A stretch of 64,000 nt of DNA from Croceivirga radicis (GCF_002072105.2 NZ_MTBC01000001.1:1-64000); one strand, 5' to 3'. Positions 16,767-27,153 are shown, counted from the stretch's first letter. A program made the numbers and translations. Notes: generated by a model not told the origin, from the sequence alone.

Positions 16767-18845
16767 ATGTTTACCATTAACCACTCTAATAAACGCTTGC
16801 TTTTCCTTTTAATAGCTATTTTTTTCTTTTCTTGTAAAAAAGAACACGTATCCCCTCCCAAACCCTTTGGTATTGTTCCGCATGAACGTCAAATTGCATG
16901 GCATGATTTGGAATTTTACGCATTTATCCATTTTACTATCAACACCTTTACAGATAAAGAATGGGGATTTGGAGATGAATCCCCAACGTTATTTAACCCA
17001 AGTGAATTTAATGCCGAGCAGATTGTACGAACCGCAAAAAATGCTGGCATGAAAGGTCTGGTTTTAACCGCAAAACACCACGATGGATTTTGCCTTTGGC
17101 CCACAAAGACTACCGAACATAATATTTCAAAATCACCCTACAAAAATGGAGAAGGAGACATTGTACAAGAAATAGCAGATGCTTGCCGTAAATACGATAT
17201 AAAATTAGGTTTGTACCTCTCTCCTTGGGATCGTAACAATGCAGCCTACGGAAAACCAGAATATGTAGAAACCTTTAGGGCCCAATTAACAGAGTTATTG
17301 ACTAACTATGGGGAGGTATTTGAAGTTTGGTTTGATGGAGCCAATGGCGGAGATGGTTATTATGGTGGTGCAAATGAAAAAAGACAAATAGATAGATCTA
17401 CTTACTACGATTGGGAAAACACCTATGCCTTGGTAAGAGAACTACAGCCCAATGCCGTAATCTTCTCAGATGTTGGCCCAGATGTACGTTGGGTGGGCAC
17501 GGAAGCTGGTTTTTCTGGCGACCCTTGTTGGCACCGGTTTACTCCAGAAGGTTTAGAACCTGGCGTGGAACCGGCTCCGGGACAAATTAAATATTGGGAG
17601 TCCTTAAATGGAACAAGGGAAGGAAAGTTCTGGCTTCCTGCAGAAACCAATACATCTATTAGACCGGGTTGGTTTTATCATGAATCTGAGAACGACCAAG
17701 TTAAATCTCCCGAAAAATTAGTAGATACACACTATGCCAGTATTGGCCATGGCACCAGTTTTATACTAAACCTAACACCAGATAAAAGAGGGTTAATTCC
17801 AGATACCGATATTTCTGCCTTAAATGGTTTTAAAGCGATTTTAGATAGCACCTTCAACACCAATTTAGCAGAAGGGTCAAGTATTAGTGCATCAAATGTT
17901 AGGGGAACATCTAAAAAATATAGCGCTAACAACCTCTTAGATACCGATAATACTACCTTGTGGGCAGTAGAAGACTCCGTTAAGAAGCCATCTGTAGTAG
18001 TAAATTTTCCAAAGGAAACCACATTTAATGTAGTTAATATTAGAGAATACATACCTCTTGGCCAACGCGTTTGGGGCTGGGCTCTAGACCGATGGGAAAA
18101 TAATGAGTGGGTAGAATTTGCAGCAGCAGAATCAATTGGCAACCGCAGATTGTGGAGAGGTTCCCTACAAACCACCAAAAAAATAAGATTACGGATAACA
18201 GATGCGGGGGCAGCACCTATATTAAGTACGCTCTCTGTACACAAAGAACCCGTACGTTTAACCCCACCAAAGGTATATAGGGATACCACTGGCCTTTTAT
18301 ATCTTGAAAGTAATGGTAAAATAAAATATACGTTAGACAATACCGAACCCAACACAACTTCTAAAGAATACCTAGGACCAATACCCTTTGTTAAGGGAGG
18401 CATCTTAAAAACTAAGACCTTTGATGGTGACAAGGAAAGTGAAACCCAAACTAGCTTATTAGGTTATAGCCCAAATAAGTGGAGTTGTATAGACTGCCTT
18501 AACAACCATGCAATAGATGAGAATAGTTCCACGCCATATAGCAGCCCAAATAAGGAAGTAATCGTGGATTTTGGTGAAGTTTTAAACGTTTCTCAACTAT
18601 TGATGACGCCTGCTACAAAAGGTAAGAAAGAGGGCATGGTATTGAATTATGCGTATTATGGCAGTACCGATAAAACCAATTGGACGCTTTTAGCCAAAGG
18701 TGAATTTTCTAATATTTTCAACAATCCAATAATGCAAGTAACCCCAATAAAAAAGACCTCCATGAAATATTTAAAATTGGTGGCAGAGCGTACCGTTGCA
18801 GACAAACCGCTTCGTATTGGTGAGTTAAGCGTGGTTGTTGACTAA
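16767..18845 (+). CDS. Alpha-L-fucosidase, GH29, lipoprotein
   Basis: A 692-residue exo-acting fucosidase that releases L-fucose. The N-terminus is a lipoprotein signal with lipobox ending 'FFFSC' (Cys23), so the enzyme is tethered to a membrane. GH29 strings: 'HHDGFCLWPTKTTEHNI', 'DIKLGLYLSPWDRN', and the nucleophile D190 in 'EVWFDGANGG'. After the catalytic barrel come F5/8-type C (discoidin-like) carbohydrate-binding regions and a chitobiase-C-like domain ('SNGKIKYTLDNTEPNTTS', about residues 515-535). First gene of a three-gene cluster; 68 bases to GH2. Confidence 0.93.
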   Translation: MFTINHSNKRLLFLLIAIFFFSCKKEHVSPPKPFGIVPHERQIAWHDLEFYAFIHFTINTFTDKEWGFGDESPTLFNPSEFNAEQIVRTAKNAGMKGLVLTAKHHDGFCLWPTKTTEHNISKSPYKNGEGDIVQEIADACRKYDIKLGLYLSPWDRNNAAYGKPEYVETFRAQLTELLTNYGEVFEVWFDGANGGDGYYGGANEKRQIDRSTYYDWENTYALVRELQPNAVIFSDVGPDVRWVGTEAGFSGDPCWHRFTPEGLEPGVEPAPGQIKYWESLNGTREGKFWLPAETNTSIRPGWFYHESENDQVKSPEKLVDTHYASIGHGTSFILNLTPDKRGLIPDTDISALNGFKAILDSTFNTNLAEGSSISASNVRGTSKKYSANNLLDTDNTTLWAVEDSVKKPSVVVNFPKETTFNVVNIREYIPLGQRVWGWALDRWENNEWVEFAAAESIGNRRLWRGSLQTTKKIRLRITDAGAAPILSTLSVHKEPVRLTPPKVYRDTTGLLYLESNGKIKYTLDNTEPNTTSKEYLGPIPFVKGGILKTKTFDGDKESETQTSLLGYSPNKWSCIDCLNNHAIDENSSTPYSSPNKEVIVDFGEVLNVSQLLMTPATKGKKEGMVLNYAYYGSTDKTNWTLLAKGEFSNIFNNPIMQVTPIKKTSMKYLKLVAERTVADKPLRIGELSVVVD

Positions 18846-18913
18846 GACCTAAACTTTTAAAAAAACCAGTATACCAACAATTTTGGTCTGTTAGACCGTT
18901 AAAAACCGTACCA

Positions 18914-21900
18914 TTGAAATTTACCAAATTCCCCCTTACACTATTCCTATTCATTGTAGGATTGGCGACACATGCGCAAAATACGTCAGAATTAAACCTT
19001 TCAGGCACATGGCAAGTACAACTAGCTCCGTCTACAATATATCCTAAACTAGAAAAATCTGAAGGCACTATTAACCTACCTGGATCATTGGCCCAGAATG
19101 GGTATGGCTTTAAGACCAAAGGAGCAGATATTGGCATACTTACACCAACCTATAAATACATTGGTATAGCCAGCTATTCAAGGGAATTTGAAATACCCAA
19201 ATCTTGGAAGAACAAAAAGATTACGCTATTCTTAGAACGCGTTTTATGGCAATCTGAAGTTTGGATAGACGGTAAACCACTAGGTAAAAAAGATGCCTTA
19301 GGCATACCACATATACACGAACTGGGCAATCTTAAACCTGGCAAACATACCTTAATGGTAAAGGTAGATAACAATATGATTTACAATATTGGAGACAAAG
19401 GCCATGCATATAGTGAATCTACCCAAACCATCTGGAACGGTTTGGTTGGTGAACTAAAACTGATTGCCAAAGACCAAACTCATTTTGTAGATCTAAAAAC
19501 CATTTCTAATCTTAAAGAAGATAAACTAGAGGTATGGACAAAAATATACGCGTCAAAAGCTAGCAAAATCTCCATTTCCGCCAGTATAAAACATATAAAT
19601 GGAAACGACATTTTACTTTCAGATAAGTATACCTTTCAATTAGAAAAAGGCATACAAAACATCAACTTCCACCTTAATCTAATGGACAAGATTAAACCGT
19701 GGAGCGAGTTTGATCCTGAGGTGTACGAAATTACCCTTAGCCTTAAAGCTGGCAAAAACCAAGATAGTATTGATTCTGAATTTGGCTTTGTAGAAGTTGC
19801 CCATAACGGTACGCAGGTAACAATTAATGGCGAACCGGTTTTTCTTAGAGGTAATTTAGACAACGTACATTTTCCCCTAACGGGTTACCCATCTACCAAA
19901 GTAGAAGATTGGTTGGCCATTTTTAAAACCTATAAAGATTATGGACTTAATCATGTAAGATTCCATTCTTGGTGCCCACCACAGGCCGCCTTTAAGGCTG
20001 CCAATAGAATGGGTATCTATATTCAAGCAGAAGCATCGGTTTGGATAGACTCTTGGATGAACGAGGATATGATAGCCAAGGGACGTCCAGAAATGGAAAC
20101 CAAAGGCCATCCAAAAGGTTTAGGGTTTAACAGCCGCAGAGATTTATGGGTACAAGATGAAATGAAACGAGTAGTAGACCAATACGGCAACCACCCCTCT
20201 TTTATCATGTTTTGTATTGGAAATGAATTAGGAAGCTCAGACTTTGAACAGACCAAAGAATGGATTGCCAAACTAAAAAAGTATGATAACCGTAGATTGT
20301 ATGCTGGCTCCACCGCTAGAAAAATAACCGAAAACGACGATTATACGGTTACCCATTTAATAGACAATGTAGGCTGGACCAGAGGACTTAATGGCGCCCA
20401 CACCAATTGGGATTTTGAAAAAGCATATAGCCAGATGAACATTCCCATCCTTGCGCATGAAATTGGCCAATGGCCAGTATACCCTAGTTGGTCAGAAATT
20501 GACAAATACACTGGTATTCTTAAAGCTAGAAACTTAGAAGCATTTAAAAAGGTAGCCCAACAAAATGGCATTGCAGATCAAGCCGATGCTTTTAAACAGG
20601 CTACCGGAGCACTAAATCAAATCATGTATAAATATGAGATTGAATCGTTTTTAAGAACGGAGAGCTGTGCGGGTATTCAGTTATTGAGCATGCAAGATTA
20701 CCAAGGGCAAGGTGAAGCCTTGGTAGGATGGCTAGATATATTTTATGATAGTAAGAATATAACCACACCACAACAATTTAAACAACACCACAATACGGTA
20801 GTCCCTCTTTTAAGAACACCCAAATTTGTTTACGATAACACGGAGCATTTTACCGGTACCGTACAAGTATCCAACTTTGGCAAAGAAAATCTAGAAGACG
20901 TTAAGGCTACTATTACTATAACAGACGAAGAAAACAATACGATTTATTCAGACCTATGGCAAAATAAAACCTTACCAAGAGCAAAGCTTACCACCCTAGG
21001 TTTAATAGAATTACCCTTGAACACGGTTACCAAGGCAGGTAAATACACCGTTACCATAGCAATTAAGGGAACCGAATTTAAAAATCAATGGAACTTTTGG
21101 GTTTTTCCAAAAGAAACGGAGATTACCTTAGGAAAAGTACTCCTTGCCCATGAAATTAATCCAACTATTTTAGCCCAATTGCATGCTGGTAAAAAGGTGT
21201 TATTAAACGCACATAATTTAGGCACCAAGAAGAACTCGGTAGACTACAATTTTTATCCACTATATTGGTCTTACACCTATTTTCCTGGGCAAGGAAAAAC
21301 AAGCTTGGGTATGCTTATCCAAGATAAGCACAAAGCTATGGAGGGCTTTCCAACAGATTATCATTCAGATTGGCAATGGGAAACTTTTGACAAAAAAGCA
21401 AAGGCCTTTTTATTGAATGAAACTCCAAAAGATTACAAACCCATAATCCAGTTGGTAGACGATTTTCACCGGAACAACAAAGAAGGTTTATTATTTGAGT
21501 TTAAAGTAGGCAAAGGAAAACTCTTGGTAAGTGGTTTTGATCTAGAAGACACTACCTCCGTAACGGCCATGCAACTTAAAAAAAGCATTTTACAATACAT
21601 GAATTCCAATGCTTTTGTCCCCACCACGACCGTAAGCAACGAGTTTTTATTGAATAATTTTTCTGAACAACTTAGTACTAAAACAAACGACGCCATTTTG
21701 TTAGAAGTAAAAGCTTCTGGAAAGTTAGGAAAAGATAAAACACAGTCTTGGTCTGCTGATGGAGATACCGTTTTAAAACAGCAAAAGAATGCTGCTTATA
21801 CCATATCAAATGCATTTCAGGCGAACCAGAATGGCTCCACTTACTGGAAAAGTAATAACGTTACGGTAGATTTAACCTGCCCAGATGGCTTTTTGGGTAG

Positions 21901-22123
21901 CCTATATGTTTTGGCAAAAAGACCAAAAGGTACAACAGACCATATGACCATCACATTTGAAGGCAGACATATAACCATCGCTCTAAAAAATGAAGGTGAT
22001 GAACAATGGATAAAATTTCATGTAATGCGAGAAGACAGCAACGATGGCAAACTTGAATTATCTGTAAAATCCAACACAGATTTACCTGCTGCAGCTGCAG
22101 AATTAGTGGTAAAAATGGATTAA
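18914..22123 (+). CDS. Glycoside hydrolase family 2 protein
   Basis: A 1069-residue secreted GH2 enzyme. The signal peptide (KFTKFPLTLFLFIVGLATHAQ) starts directly at a TTG codon, and no ATG precedes it in frame, so TTG 18914 is the start. Order: jelly-roll sugar-binding domain ('LWQSEVWIDGKPLGKKDALG'), Ig-like domain, TIM barrel with acid/base E438 in 'FCIGNELGSSD' and candidate nucleophile E516 in 'ILAHEIGQW', then a long C-terminal extension with beta-rich domains. GH2 covers beta-galactosidase, -glucuronidase and -mannosidase; the specificity here is not clear. It sits between two fucosidases, so it likely acts on the same glycan. Confidence 0.9.
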   Translation: MKFTKFPLTLFLFIVGLATHAQNTSELNLSGTWQVQLAPSTIYPKLEKSEGTINLPGSLAQNGYGFKTKGADIGILTPTYKYIGIASYSREFEIPKSWKNKKITLFLERVLWQSEVWIDGKPLGKKDALGIPHIHELGNLKPGKHTLMVKVDNNMIYNIGDKGHAYSESTQTIWNGLVGELKLIAKDQTHFVDLKTISNLKEDKLEVWTKIYASKASKISISASIKHINGNDILLSDKYTFQLEKGIQNINFHLNLMDKIKPWSEFDPEVYEITLSLKAGKNQDSIDSEFGFVEVAHNGTQVTINGEPVFLRGNLDNVHFPLTGYPSTKVEDWLAIFKTYKDYGLNHVRFHSWCPPQAAFKAANRMGIYIQAEASVWIDSWMNEDMIAKGRPEMETKGHPKGLGFNSRRDLWVQDEMKRVVDQYGNHPSFIMFCIGNELGSSDFEQTKEWIAKLKKYDNRRLYAGSTARKITENDDYTVTHLIDNVGWTRGLNGAHTNWDFEKAYSQMNIPILAHEIGQWPVYPSWSEIDKYTGILKARNLEAFKKVAQQNGIADQADAFKQATGALNQIMYKYEIESFLRTESCAGIQLLSMQDYQGQGEALVGWLDIFYDSKNITTPQQFKQHHNTVVPLLRTPKFVYDNTEHFTGTVQVSNFGKENLEDVKATITITDEENNTIYSDLWQNKTLPRAKLTTLGLIELPLNTVTKAGKYTVTIAIKGTEFKNQWNFWVFPKETEITLGKVLLAHEINPTILAQLHAGKKVLLNAHNLGTKKNSVDYNFYPLYWSYTYFPGQGKTSLGMLIQDKHKAMEGFPTDYHSDWQWETFDKKAKAFLLNETPKDYKPIIQLVDDFHRNNKEGLLFEFKVGKGKLLVSGFDLEDTTSVTAMQLKKSILQYMNSNAFVPTTTVSNEFLLNNFSEQLSTKTNDAILLEVKASGKLGKDKTQSWSADGDTVLKQQKNAAYTISNAFQANQNGSTYWKSNNVTVDLTCPDGFLGSLYVLAKRPKGTTDHMTITFEGRHITIALKNEGDEQWIKFHVMREDSNDGKLELSVKSNTDLPAAAAELVVKMD

Positions 22124-22152
22124 AACAAATTCTTACCGAAACCTATTTACGA

Positions 22153-24396
22153 ATGAAAAAATACCAATTTACCCTTTTCTTTATTTTACTTTACAATTTT
22201 AGCATAAGCCAACAACCTATCTATGATATTGGGCAAAATTATATAAGTATTTCACCCACGGATACCAAAGCGGATATTATTGAAAAGGCCTCAAAAGTTG
22301 CTCCCAGCCAAAGACAATACAATTGGCAGAAACAAGAGATGACCGCATTTATACATTTTGGTGTTAAAACCTATGACGATAACGGTTTTTTCAAAAGAGA
22401 TACAGATATATCGCTTTTTAATCCCAAAGAGATTGATGTGAAACAATGGGTTAGGGTATTGAAAGAAGCCGGAATGAAATTGGTAGTTTTTACGGCCAAA
22501 CATTCAGATGGTCTATGCCTTTGGCCCAGTAAGTACACCGATTATAATATTACCAAAACGCCTTACCAAAATGGCAAGGGCGATTTGGTAAGGGATATGG
22601 CACAGGCTTGCGAAGCGGCTGGCTTAAAATTTGGCGTTTACATTTCTCCTTATGATATGCACGAGCCTTCTTTTGGAACCGAAGCCTACAACGTTCTTTT
22701 TAAAAATCACTTAACAGAACTCTTGACCAATTATGGCCCCATACACGAAGTTTGGTTTGATGGTCATGGAGACGGCACTAAAGTACCTTATGATTGGGAA
22801 GGTTATTACTCCCTAATTAGAAAATTACAACCAGAGGCAGTTATTGCCGTTATGGGGCCAGATGTGAGATGGGTTGGCACAGAATCTGGCTATGGTAGAC
22901 ATACAGAGTGGAGCGTTTTACCGGGTAATGCGGTTAACCAAGATGATATTGCGGCCAACTCCCAACAAAGCAACGTAGAAGGAGCTTTTGTGCCTAGAAA
23001 TCTTATGAAAGAAGATTTGGGCAGCAAGGAAATATTGAAAAAAGCAACTAGTTTGGTTTGGTATCCTGCAGAAATAGATGTTTCTATAAGACCAGGCTGG
23101 TTTTATGCGCAAGAAGACGACCATTTGGTTAAAAGTCCACAGAAATTGGTAGACATCTATTACAATTCTGTTGGCCTAAACGGTGTATTACTTTTAAATA
23201 TAGCACCAGACGAAAGAGGCTTGGTACCTGAGCAGGACGTTAAAAGTTTACAAGGAATGCGTTACCTATTGAACAGAACCTTTGATACCAATTTATTTTC
23301 TGATGCTAGTATAACTTTAAACAACCAACATAAAAAACATAAGGTAACAACGTTATTGGATGGAGATAATGAATCTTTTTGGACGCCAAAAAAAGACCTT
23401 CCAGCTACAGTAGTTCTTTCAACAAAAAACAGGCAACGTTTTAATACCCTATTATTACAAGAGAACATTATTAATGGTCAACGAATTGAAAACTTTGTGG
23501 TTGAAATTAAAAATGGCTCAAAATGGGATACCTTAACTACAGGTACTACCGTTGGTTTTAAAAGGTTATTTCGATTTGATGAAGTGTTTACAGACCAAGT
23601 AAGACTTACCATTACGGGTAGCAGGGGAATACCAGAATTATCTGAAATAGGCGTATACAACGCGCCGCCAGAAGTTATTTTTGAGCAAGAATCGCAGTCT
23701 TTTGCTAATAATTTAACCGTAGAGCTCAAAAGCACTAGCAGTACCGCCACCATCTTCTACACCATAGATGGCAGCGAACCAACTACGGAGAGTGCTATTT
23801 ACCAAAATCCTATTACCATTAGTGAAAATAGCACAATAAAAGCCATTGCCAAGTCCAAAGACAATAAAACAGGGCTTGTACAAACGGCTACCTACCACAA
23901 AGCGAACTATAAGGTAAAGTACAACGAACCTTTTAGTAAAAAGTTTCCTGGAGAAAAAGAATTAAGCTTAGTAGATGGAAAAATGGGAATTTTAGCTTAC
24001 AACCAGGGTAATTGGCAGGGGTTTAGAACTAACAATGTTGATGTGGTTGTAGACCTAGGCAGTAACAAAACCATACATTCACTTAGTACACGTTACCTCA
24101 AAACCATACAAGCTAGCATATTTGCACCTGAATGGGTGAGCTATTCCTTTTCTGAAGACGGCATTCATTTTTCTGAACCTATTATTTTAAAAAATACGGA
24201 TGGCGATGAAATTGATAAAAATGAAATACCTACCTATCATGGTAAAAAATCCATTAAAACATTTGCTACAGAAAAGCTTAATATCACCACCAGATACATT
24301 AGAGTTATAGCTAAAAACCGGAGTGTTTGCCCAGAATGGCATAAAAACGCCGGTAAGGAAGCCTGGCTATTTATAGATGAGGTACTTATAAAATAA
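22153..24396 (+). CDS. Alpha-L-fucosidase, GH29, secreted
   Basis: A 747-residue paralogue of the lipoprotein fucosidase at 16767. Signal peptide without a lipobox (MKKYQFTLFFILLYNFSISQ). Catalytic strings 'KHSDGLCLWPSKYTDYNI', 'LKFGVYISPYDMHE', nucleophile D203 in 'EVWFDGHGDG', 'IRPGWFYAQEDD'. The C-terminal half has F5/8-type C regions around a chitobiase-C-like domain ('STATIFYTIDGSEPTTES', about residues 530-550). 29 bases after GH2, so co-transcribed. Different anchoring and diverged active-site surroundings suggest different linkages or positions on the glycan. Confidence 0.93.
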   Translation: MKKYQFTLFFILLYNFSISQQPIYDIGQNYISISPTDTKADIIEKASKVAPSQRQYNWQKQEMTAFIHFGVKTYDDNGFFKRDTDISLFNPKEIDVKQWVRVLKEAGMKLVVFTAKHSDGLCLWPSKYTDYNITKTPYQNGKGDLVRDMAQACEAAGLKFGVYISPYDMHEPSFGTEAYNVLFKNHLTELLTNYGPIHEVWFDGHGDGTKVPYDWEGYYSLIRKLQPEAVIAVMGPDVRWVGTESGYGRHTEWSVLPGNAVNQDDIAANSQQSNVEGAFVPRNLMKEDLGSKEILKKATSLVWYPAEIDVSIRPGWFYAQEDDHLVKSPQKLVDIYYNSVGLNGVLLLNIAPDERGLVPEQDVKSLQGMRYLLNRTFDTNLFSDASITLNNQHKKHKVTTLLDGDNESFWTPKKDLPATVVLSTKNRQRFNTLLLQENIINGQRIENFVVEIKNGSKWDTLTTGTTVGFKRLFRFDEVFTDQVRLTITGSRGIPELSEIGVYNAPPEVIFEQESQSFANNLTVELKSTSSTATIFYTIDGSEPTTESAIYQNPITISENSTIKAIAKSKDNKTGLVQTATYHKANYKVKYNEPFSKKFPGEKELSLVDGKMGILAYNQGNWQGFRTNNVDVVVDLGSNKTIHSLSTRYLKTIQASIFAPEWVSYSFSEDGIHFSEPIILKNTDGDEIDKNEIPTYHGKKSIKTFATEKLNITTRYIRVIAKNRSVCPEWHKNAGKEAWLFIDEVLIK

Positions 24397-24421
24397 AAAA
24401 AGGGGCCAAGCCCCTTTTTTT
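24394..24421. terminator. Bidirectional terminator between GH29 and marC
   Basis: GGGGC (24402-24406) and GCCCC (24410-24414) with a 3-nt loop, flanked by a run of A (24395-24401) and a run of T (24415-24421). Symmetric, so it can stop transcription from both converging genes; it touches both stop codons. Confidence 0.92.
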
Positions 24422-25040
24422 ATGTTGTTAATCCAAAAGATAATTTTAGGCCATCTATTACCATACTGGTACCAATTATTGCAATAATTAGTCCCATAAT
24501 CTTACCCACTACAGAAATTACATTTTGCCCAATTTTGTTGGCGATAAAGTCACTAGCCCTAAAAGTTAAATAAGTTAGTAAACACATGAAAGCAAAAACC
24601 AACACTACAACTGCCATGTGGAAATAGGTTACCTTAGAAATAAAATTCATGGCCGTAACAATAGTTCCTGGTCCTGCTAAAATTGGTATGGCCAGTGGAG
24701 AAACGGCTATGTTTTCATCTACATTGGTTTCTTTTAAATTATGCACATTCGATTTTTTGGATTGTAACATTTCAAAGCCCACATAAAAAATAAGTATGCC
24801 GCCCGTTATTTTAAAAGCCGGTATGGTTATCCCAAACAATTCAAAAATAAACTTACCCAACACTACAAAGGCAGTTACTATTATAAAGGCAATCAAAACG
24901 GCCTTTTTACCAATCTTTCTTTTAGTGGTTTCATCTGCTCCGTCAACCAAAGAAAGAAAAATAGGCATATTTGAAATTGGATTCATGATTGCAAAAAAAC
25001 CAGTAAAAACGGTTATGGCATAGGTGAGTAAATCTGTCAT
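24420..25040 (-). CDS. marC: MarC family integral membrane protein
   Basis: A 206-residue protein with about six transmembrane segments and family strings 'TGFFAIMNPISNMPIFLSLV', 'ITGGILIFYVGFEML', 'SPLAIPILAGPGTIVTAM'. MarC proteins were once linked to multiple antibiotic resistance, a link later withdrawn; transport function is unknown. Full length, ATG at 25040. Not in an operon. Confidence 0.9.
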   Translation of the reverse strand: MTDLLTYAITVFTGFFAIMNPISNMPIFLSLVDGADETTKRKIGKKAVLIAFIIVTAFVVLGKFIFELFGITIPAFKITGGILIFYVGFEMLQSKKSNVHNLKETNVDENIAVSPLAIPILAGPGTIVTAMNFISKVTYFHMAVVVLVFAFMCLLTYLTFRASDFIANKIGQNVISVVGKIMGLIIAIIGTSMVIDGLKLSFGLTT

Positions 25041-25144
25041 CTAGAAATAATTATAATTTCTTATACCCACAAAGGAACAAAACCAATTTTTAAATTAATG
25101 ATGGATTTAAAAATAACACTCCTTTATTGCACAAACTGCAATAC

Positions 25145-25175
25145 TTTGTTACTATTTATTTAAACGTTACTTTTA
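25145..25175 (+). promoter_or_regulatory. Promoter of the outer-membrane-type gene at 25203
   Basis: TTTG (25145-25148), 19-nt spacer, TACTTTTA (25168-25175), which matches TAnnTTTG at 7 of 8 positions. Leader of about 22 nt to ATG 25203. Confidence 0.5.
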
Positions 25176-25202
25176 TACCAAGCCGTATTTAATTTATTCA
25201 CC

Positions 25203-25751
25203 ATGAAATTCCTTACATTAATACTAACAATCTTTATGACCGTAACTGGTCTAGCGCAAAATGGAGATATAAGATTAGACTCCACAAAAAATCACGAAAT
25301 TAAATTAAACGGTCTTTTTCTAATTTTGGGAGCAGCAGAGGTAGACTATCAGTATCTATTAAATGATGAGTCTGCACTGGGTCTGGATTTGATGATTGGT
25401 TTTGATGACTATGACCTAGACATTAATTACCATATTACGCCATACTACCGGCAGTATTTTGGCAAAAAATATGCTTCTGGCTTTTTTGTGGAAGGCTTTG
25501 CCATGCTTAATTCTACTAATGATTATGTTGACTACCAAACAAATGGGCAAGATGGCTCAATTTATTATGATTATATCTATGAGGAAAACATTGTAGATTT
25601 GGCCGTAGGCATTGGTACTGGAATAAAAATTCTTACTAAAAGAGGTTTTATAGCAGAGTTAGATTTGGGTATTGGTAGAAACCTATTTAAAAAAGACAGA
25701 GATTTTACTATTATTGGTAAAGGGGGGTTACAATTAGGTTATCGTTTTTAA
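25203..25751 (+). CDS. Probable outer-membrane beta-barrel protein
   Basis: A 182-residue exported protein. Signal peptide MKFLTLILTIFMTVTGLAQ, then alternating hydrophobic/polar strands ('LNGLFLILGAAEVDYQYL', 'SALGLDLMIGFDDYD', 'YASGFFVEGFAMLNS') and a typical closing strand ending in an aromatic ('GKGGLQLGYRF'). This is the pattern of a small DUF3575-like 8-strand barrel. No close partners. Confidence 0.65.
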   Translation: MKFLTLILTIFMTVTGLAQNGDIRLDSTKNHEIKLNGLFLILGAAEVDYQYLLNDESALGLDLMIGFDDYDLDINYHITPYYRQYFGKKYASGFFVEGFAMLNSTNDYVDYQTNGQDGSIYYDYIYEENIVDLAVGIGTGIKILTKRGFIAELDLGIGRNLFKKDRDFTIIGKGGLQLGYRF

Positions 25752-25943
25752 ATTACTATCCCTTTTATTATAGAAAATTAATAGTGGTTTAAGGGGGTAA
25801 TAGCGCTTTATATCAACTTTTCCTTCTTTGCCAAAACGCTTTTACCTAACCCAAAGCAACCGTTGGCTAACACTAACGTCTTATACACGCAATACATAAA
25901 GGTTATGGTATAAGAATTGCTACCTTTAACTAAAATCTTAAAC

Positions 25944-26633
25944 ATGAAAAAACAGCTCTTATTATTTATTTATTTAATTCCATTAATTACTATGGCACAG
26001 ACCAAAAACTTTTTAGATGTCCCGTATCTTGAAACTTCGGCCAAAGTAGACACCTTGGTTGCTCCAGATAAAATCTATTTGAGTATTACCATAAATGAAC
26101 AAGACTCCAAAGGAAGAACTTCTGTAGAAAAACAAGAAAATGAAATGGCCAAAGAATTGAAAGCTTTGGGTATTGATGTTGAAAAACAATTAAAAATAAA
26201 AGACCTAAGCAGTAATTTCAAAAATTACTTTTTGCGCTCCAAAACCGTACTTAAAAGCAAACAATTTTCTCTTTTGGTGTATGATGGTCTAACCGCAGGC
26301 AAAGTAATGGCCGCATTAGAAGATATAGGCATCGCAAACACCTATTTAGAGAAAACAGAATATTCTAAAATGGACCAATTAGAGTTAGAATTAAAAACCA
26401 AAGCGGTTAAAAAAGCAAAAGAAAAAGCAGTGGCCTTAACCACGGCATTAGACCAAAAGGTAGGTGCGGCAATTCATATACAAGACAACTCCCAACCGTA
26501 TTACCGTAGTGTTGCTAGACCTAAACTAGAAATGCGGGCTATGGCCGCAGATGCCGTTGCAGAGCCATTAGATGTTGGTTTCGAGAAAATAAGCGTAGAA
26601 AGTTCTGTACAGGTAACCTTTAAACTGTTATAA
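25944..26633 (+). CDS. SIMPL domain protein
   Basis: A 229-residue periplasmic protein with signal peptide MKKQLLLFIYLIPLITMAQ and a SIMPL (DUF541) domain ('VAPDKIYLSITINEQDSKGRTSVEKQENE...KELKALGI', 'AVKKAKEKAVALTTALDQKVG'). The family has no agreed function; some members affect membrane stress. ATG 25944 chosen because it begins the signal peptide; the frame is open 9 codons upstream. First of four genes with gaps of 8, 2 and 2 bases. Confidence 0.8.
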   Translation: MKKQLLLFIYLIPLITMAQTKNFLDVPYLETSAKVDTLVAPDKIYLSITINEQDSKGRTSVEKQENEMAKELKALGIDVEKQLKIKDLSSNFKNYFLRSKTVLKSKQFSLLVYDGLTAGKVMAALEDIGIANTYLEKTEYSKMDQLELELKTKAVKKAKEKAVALTTALDQKVGAAIHIQDNSQPYYRSVARPKLEMRAMAADAVAEPLDVGFEKISVESSVQVTFKLL

Positions 26634-26641
26634 GACTTTAA

Positions 26642-27151
26642 ATGAAAACACTAACTAGACCACTGCTTCTACTGTTGTTATTTAGCTTTTCATTGAATGC
26701 TCAAAAGGTTATGCAGCTAAAAGAAGGAGATACATCTCCAAATGCATATTTAAAACAAGTAGATTGGATAGAAGGCCACTGGCGTGGCGAAGCCTTTGGA
26801 GGTATTGCAGAAGAAATATGGAGCCCACCTTTAGGGGGCTCCATGATGTTCTCGTTTAAATTGGTAGACGAAAATGGCATCTCTTTTTATGAACTAGGTC
26901 ATATCATAGAAAAAGAAAATACCATTTTAATGCAACTAAAACATTTTGACAGTGCATTAAAAGGATGGGAATCAAAAGAAGAAACAATCGATTTTAAATT
27001 GGTTAAAATAGAACCAGGAATTGTTTATTTTGATGGTCTAACCATGGAAAAAATAGATGAAAACCATATAAATGTATATGTTATAGTGGGTAACGAAGAA
27101 GAAGGCAAGGCTAAAGAGGTGCTTTTTGCTTACGAAAGATACAAGAGTTAG
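26642..27151 (+). CDS. DUF6265-like exported protein
   Basis: A 169-residue protein with signal peptide (MKTLTRPLLLLLLFSFSLNAQ) and the lipocalin-like strings 'QVDWIEGHWRGEAFGGIAEEIWSPP', 'GGSMMFSFKLVDENG', 'LQLKHF'-type 'LMQLKHFDS' that mark DUF6265 proteins. Function unknown. Second gene of the operon starting at 25944. Confidence 0.7.
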   Translation: MKTLTRPLLLLLLFSFSLNAQKVMQLKEGDTSPNAYLKQVDWIEGHWRGEAFGGIAEEIWSPPLGGSMMFSFKLVDENGISFYELGHIIEKENTILMQLKHFDSALKGWESKEETIDFKLVKIEPGIVYFDGLTMEKIDENHINVYVIVGNEEEGKAKEVLFAYERYKS

Positions 27152-27153
27152 GT

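Noticed and set aside
17732-19137. Minus-strand long frames over the fucosidase genes
   Set aside because: Overlap GH29/GH2 genes with clear catalytic motifs.
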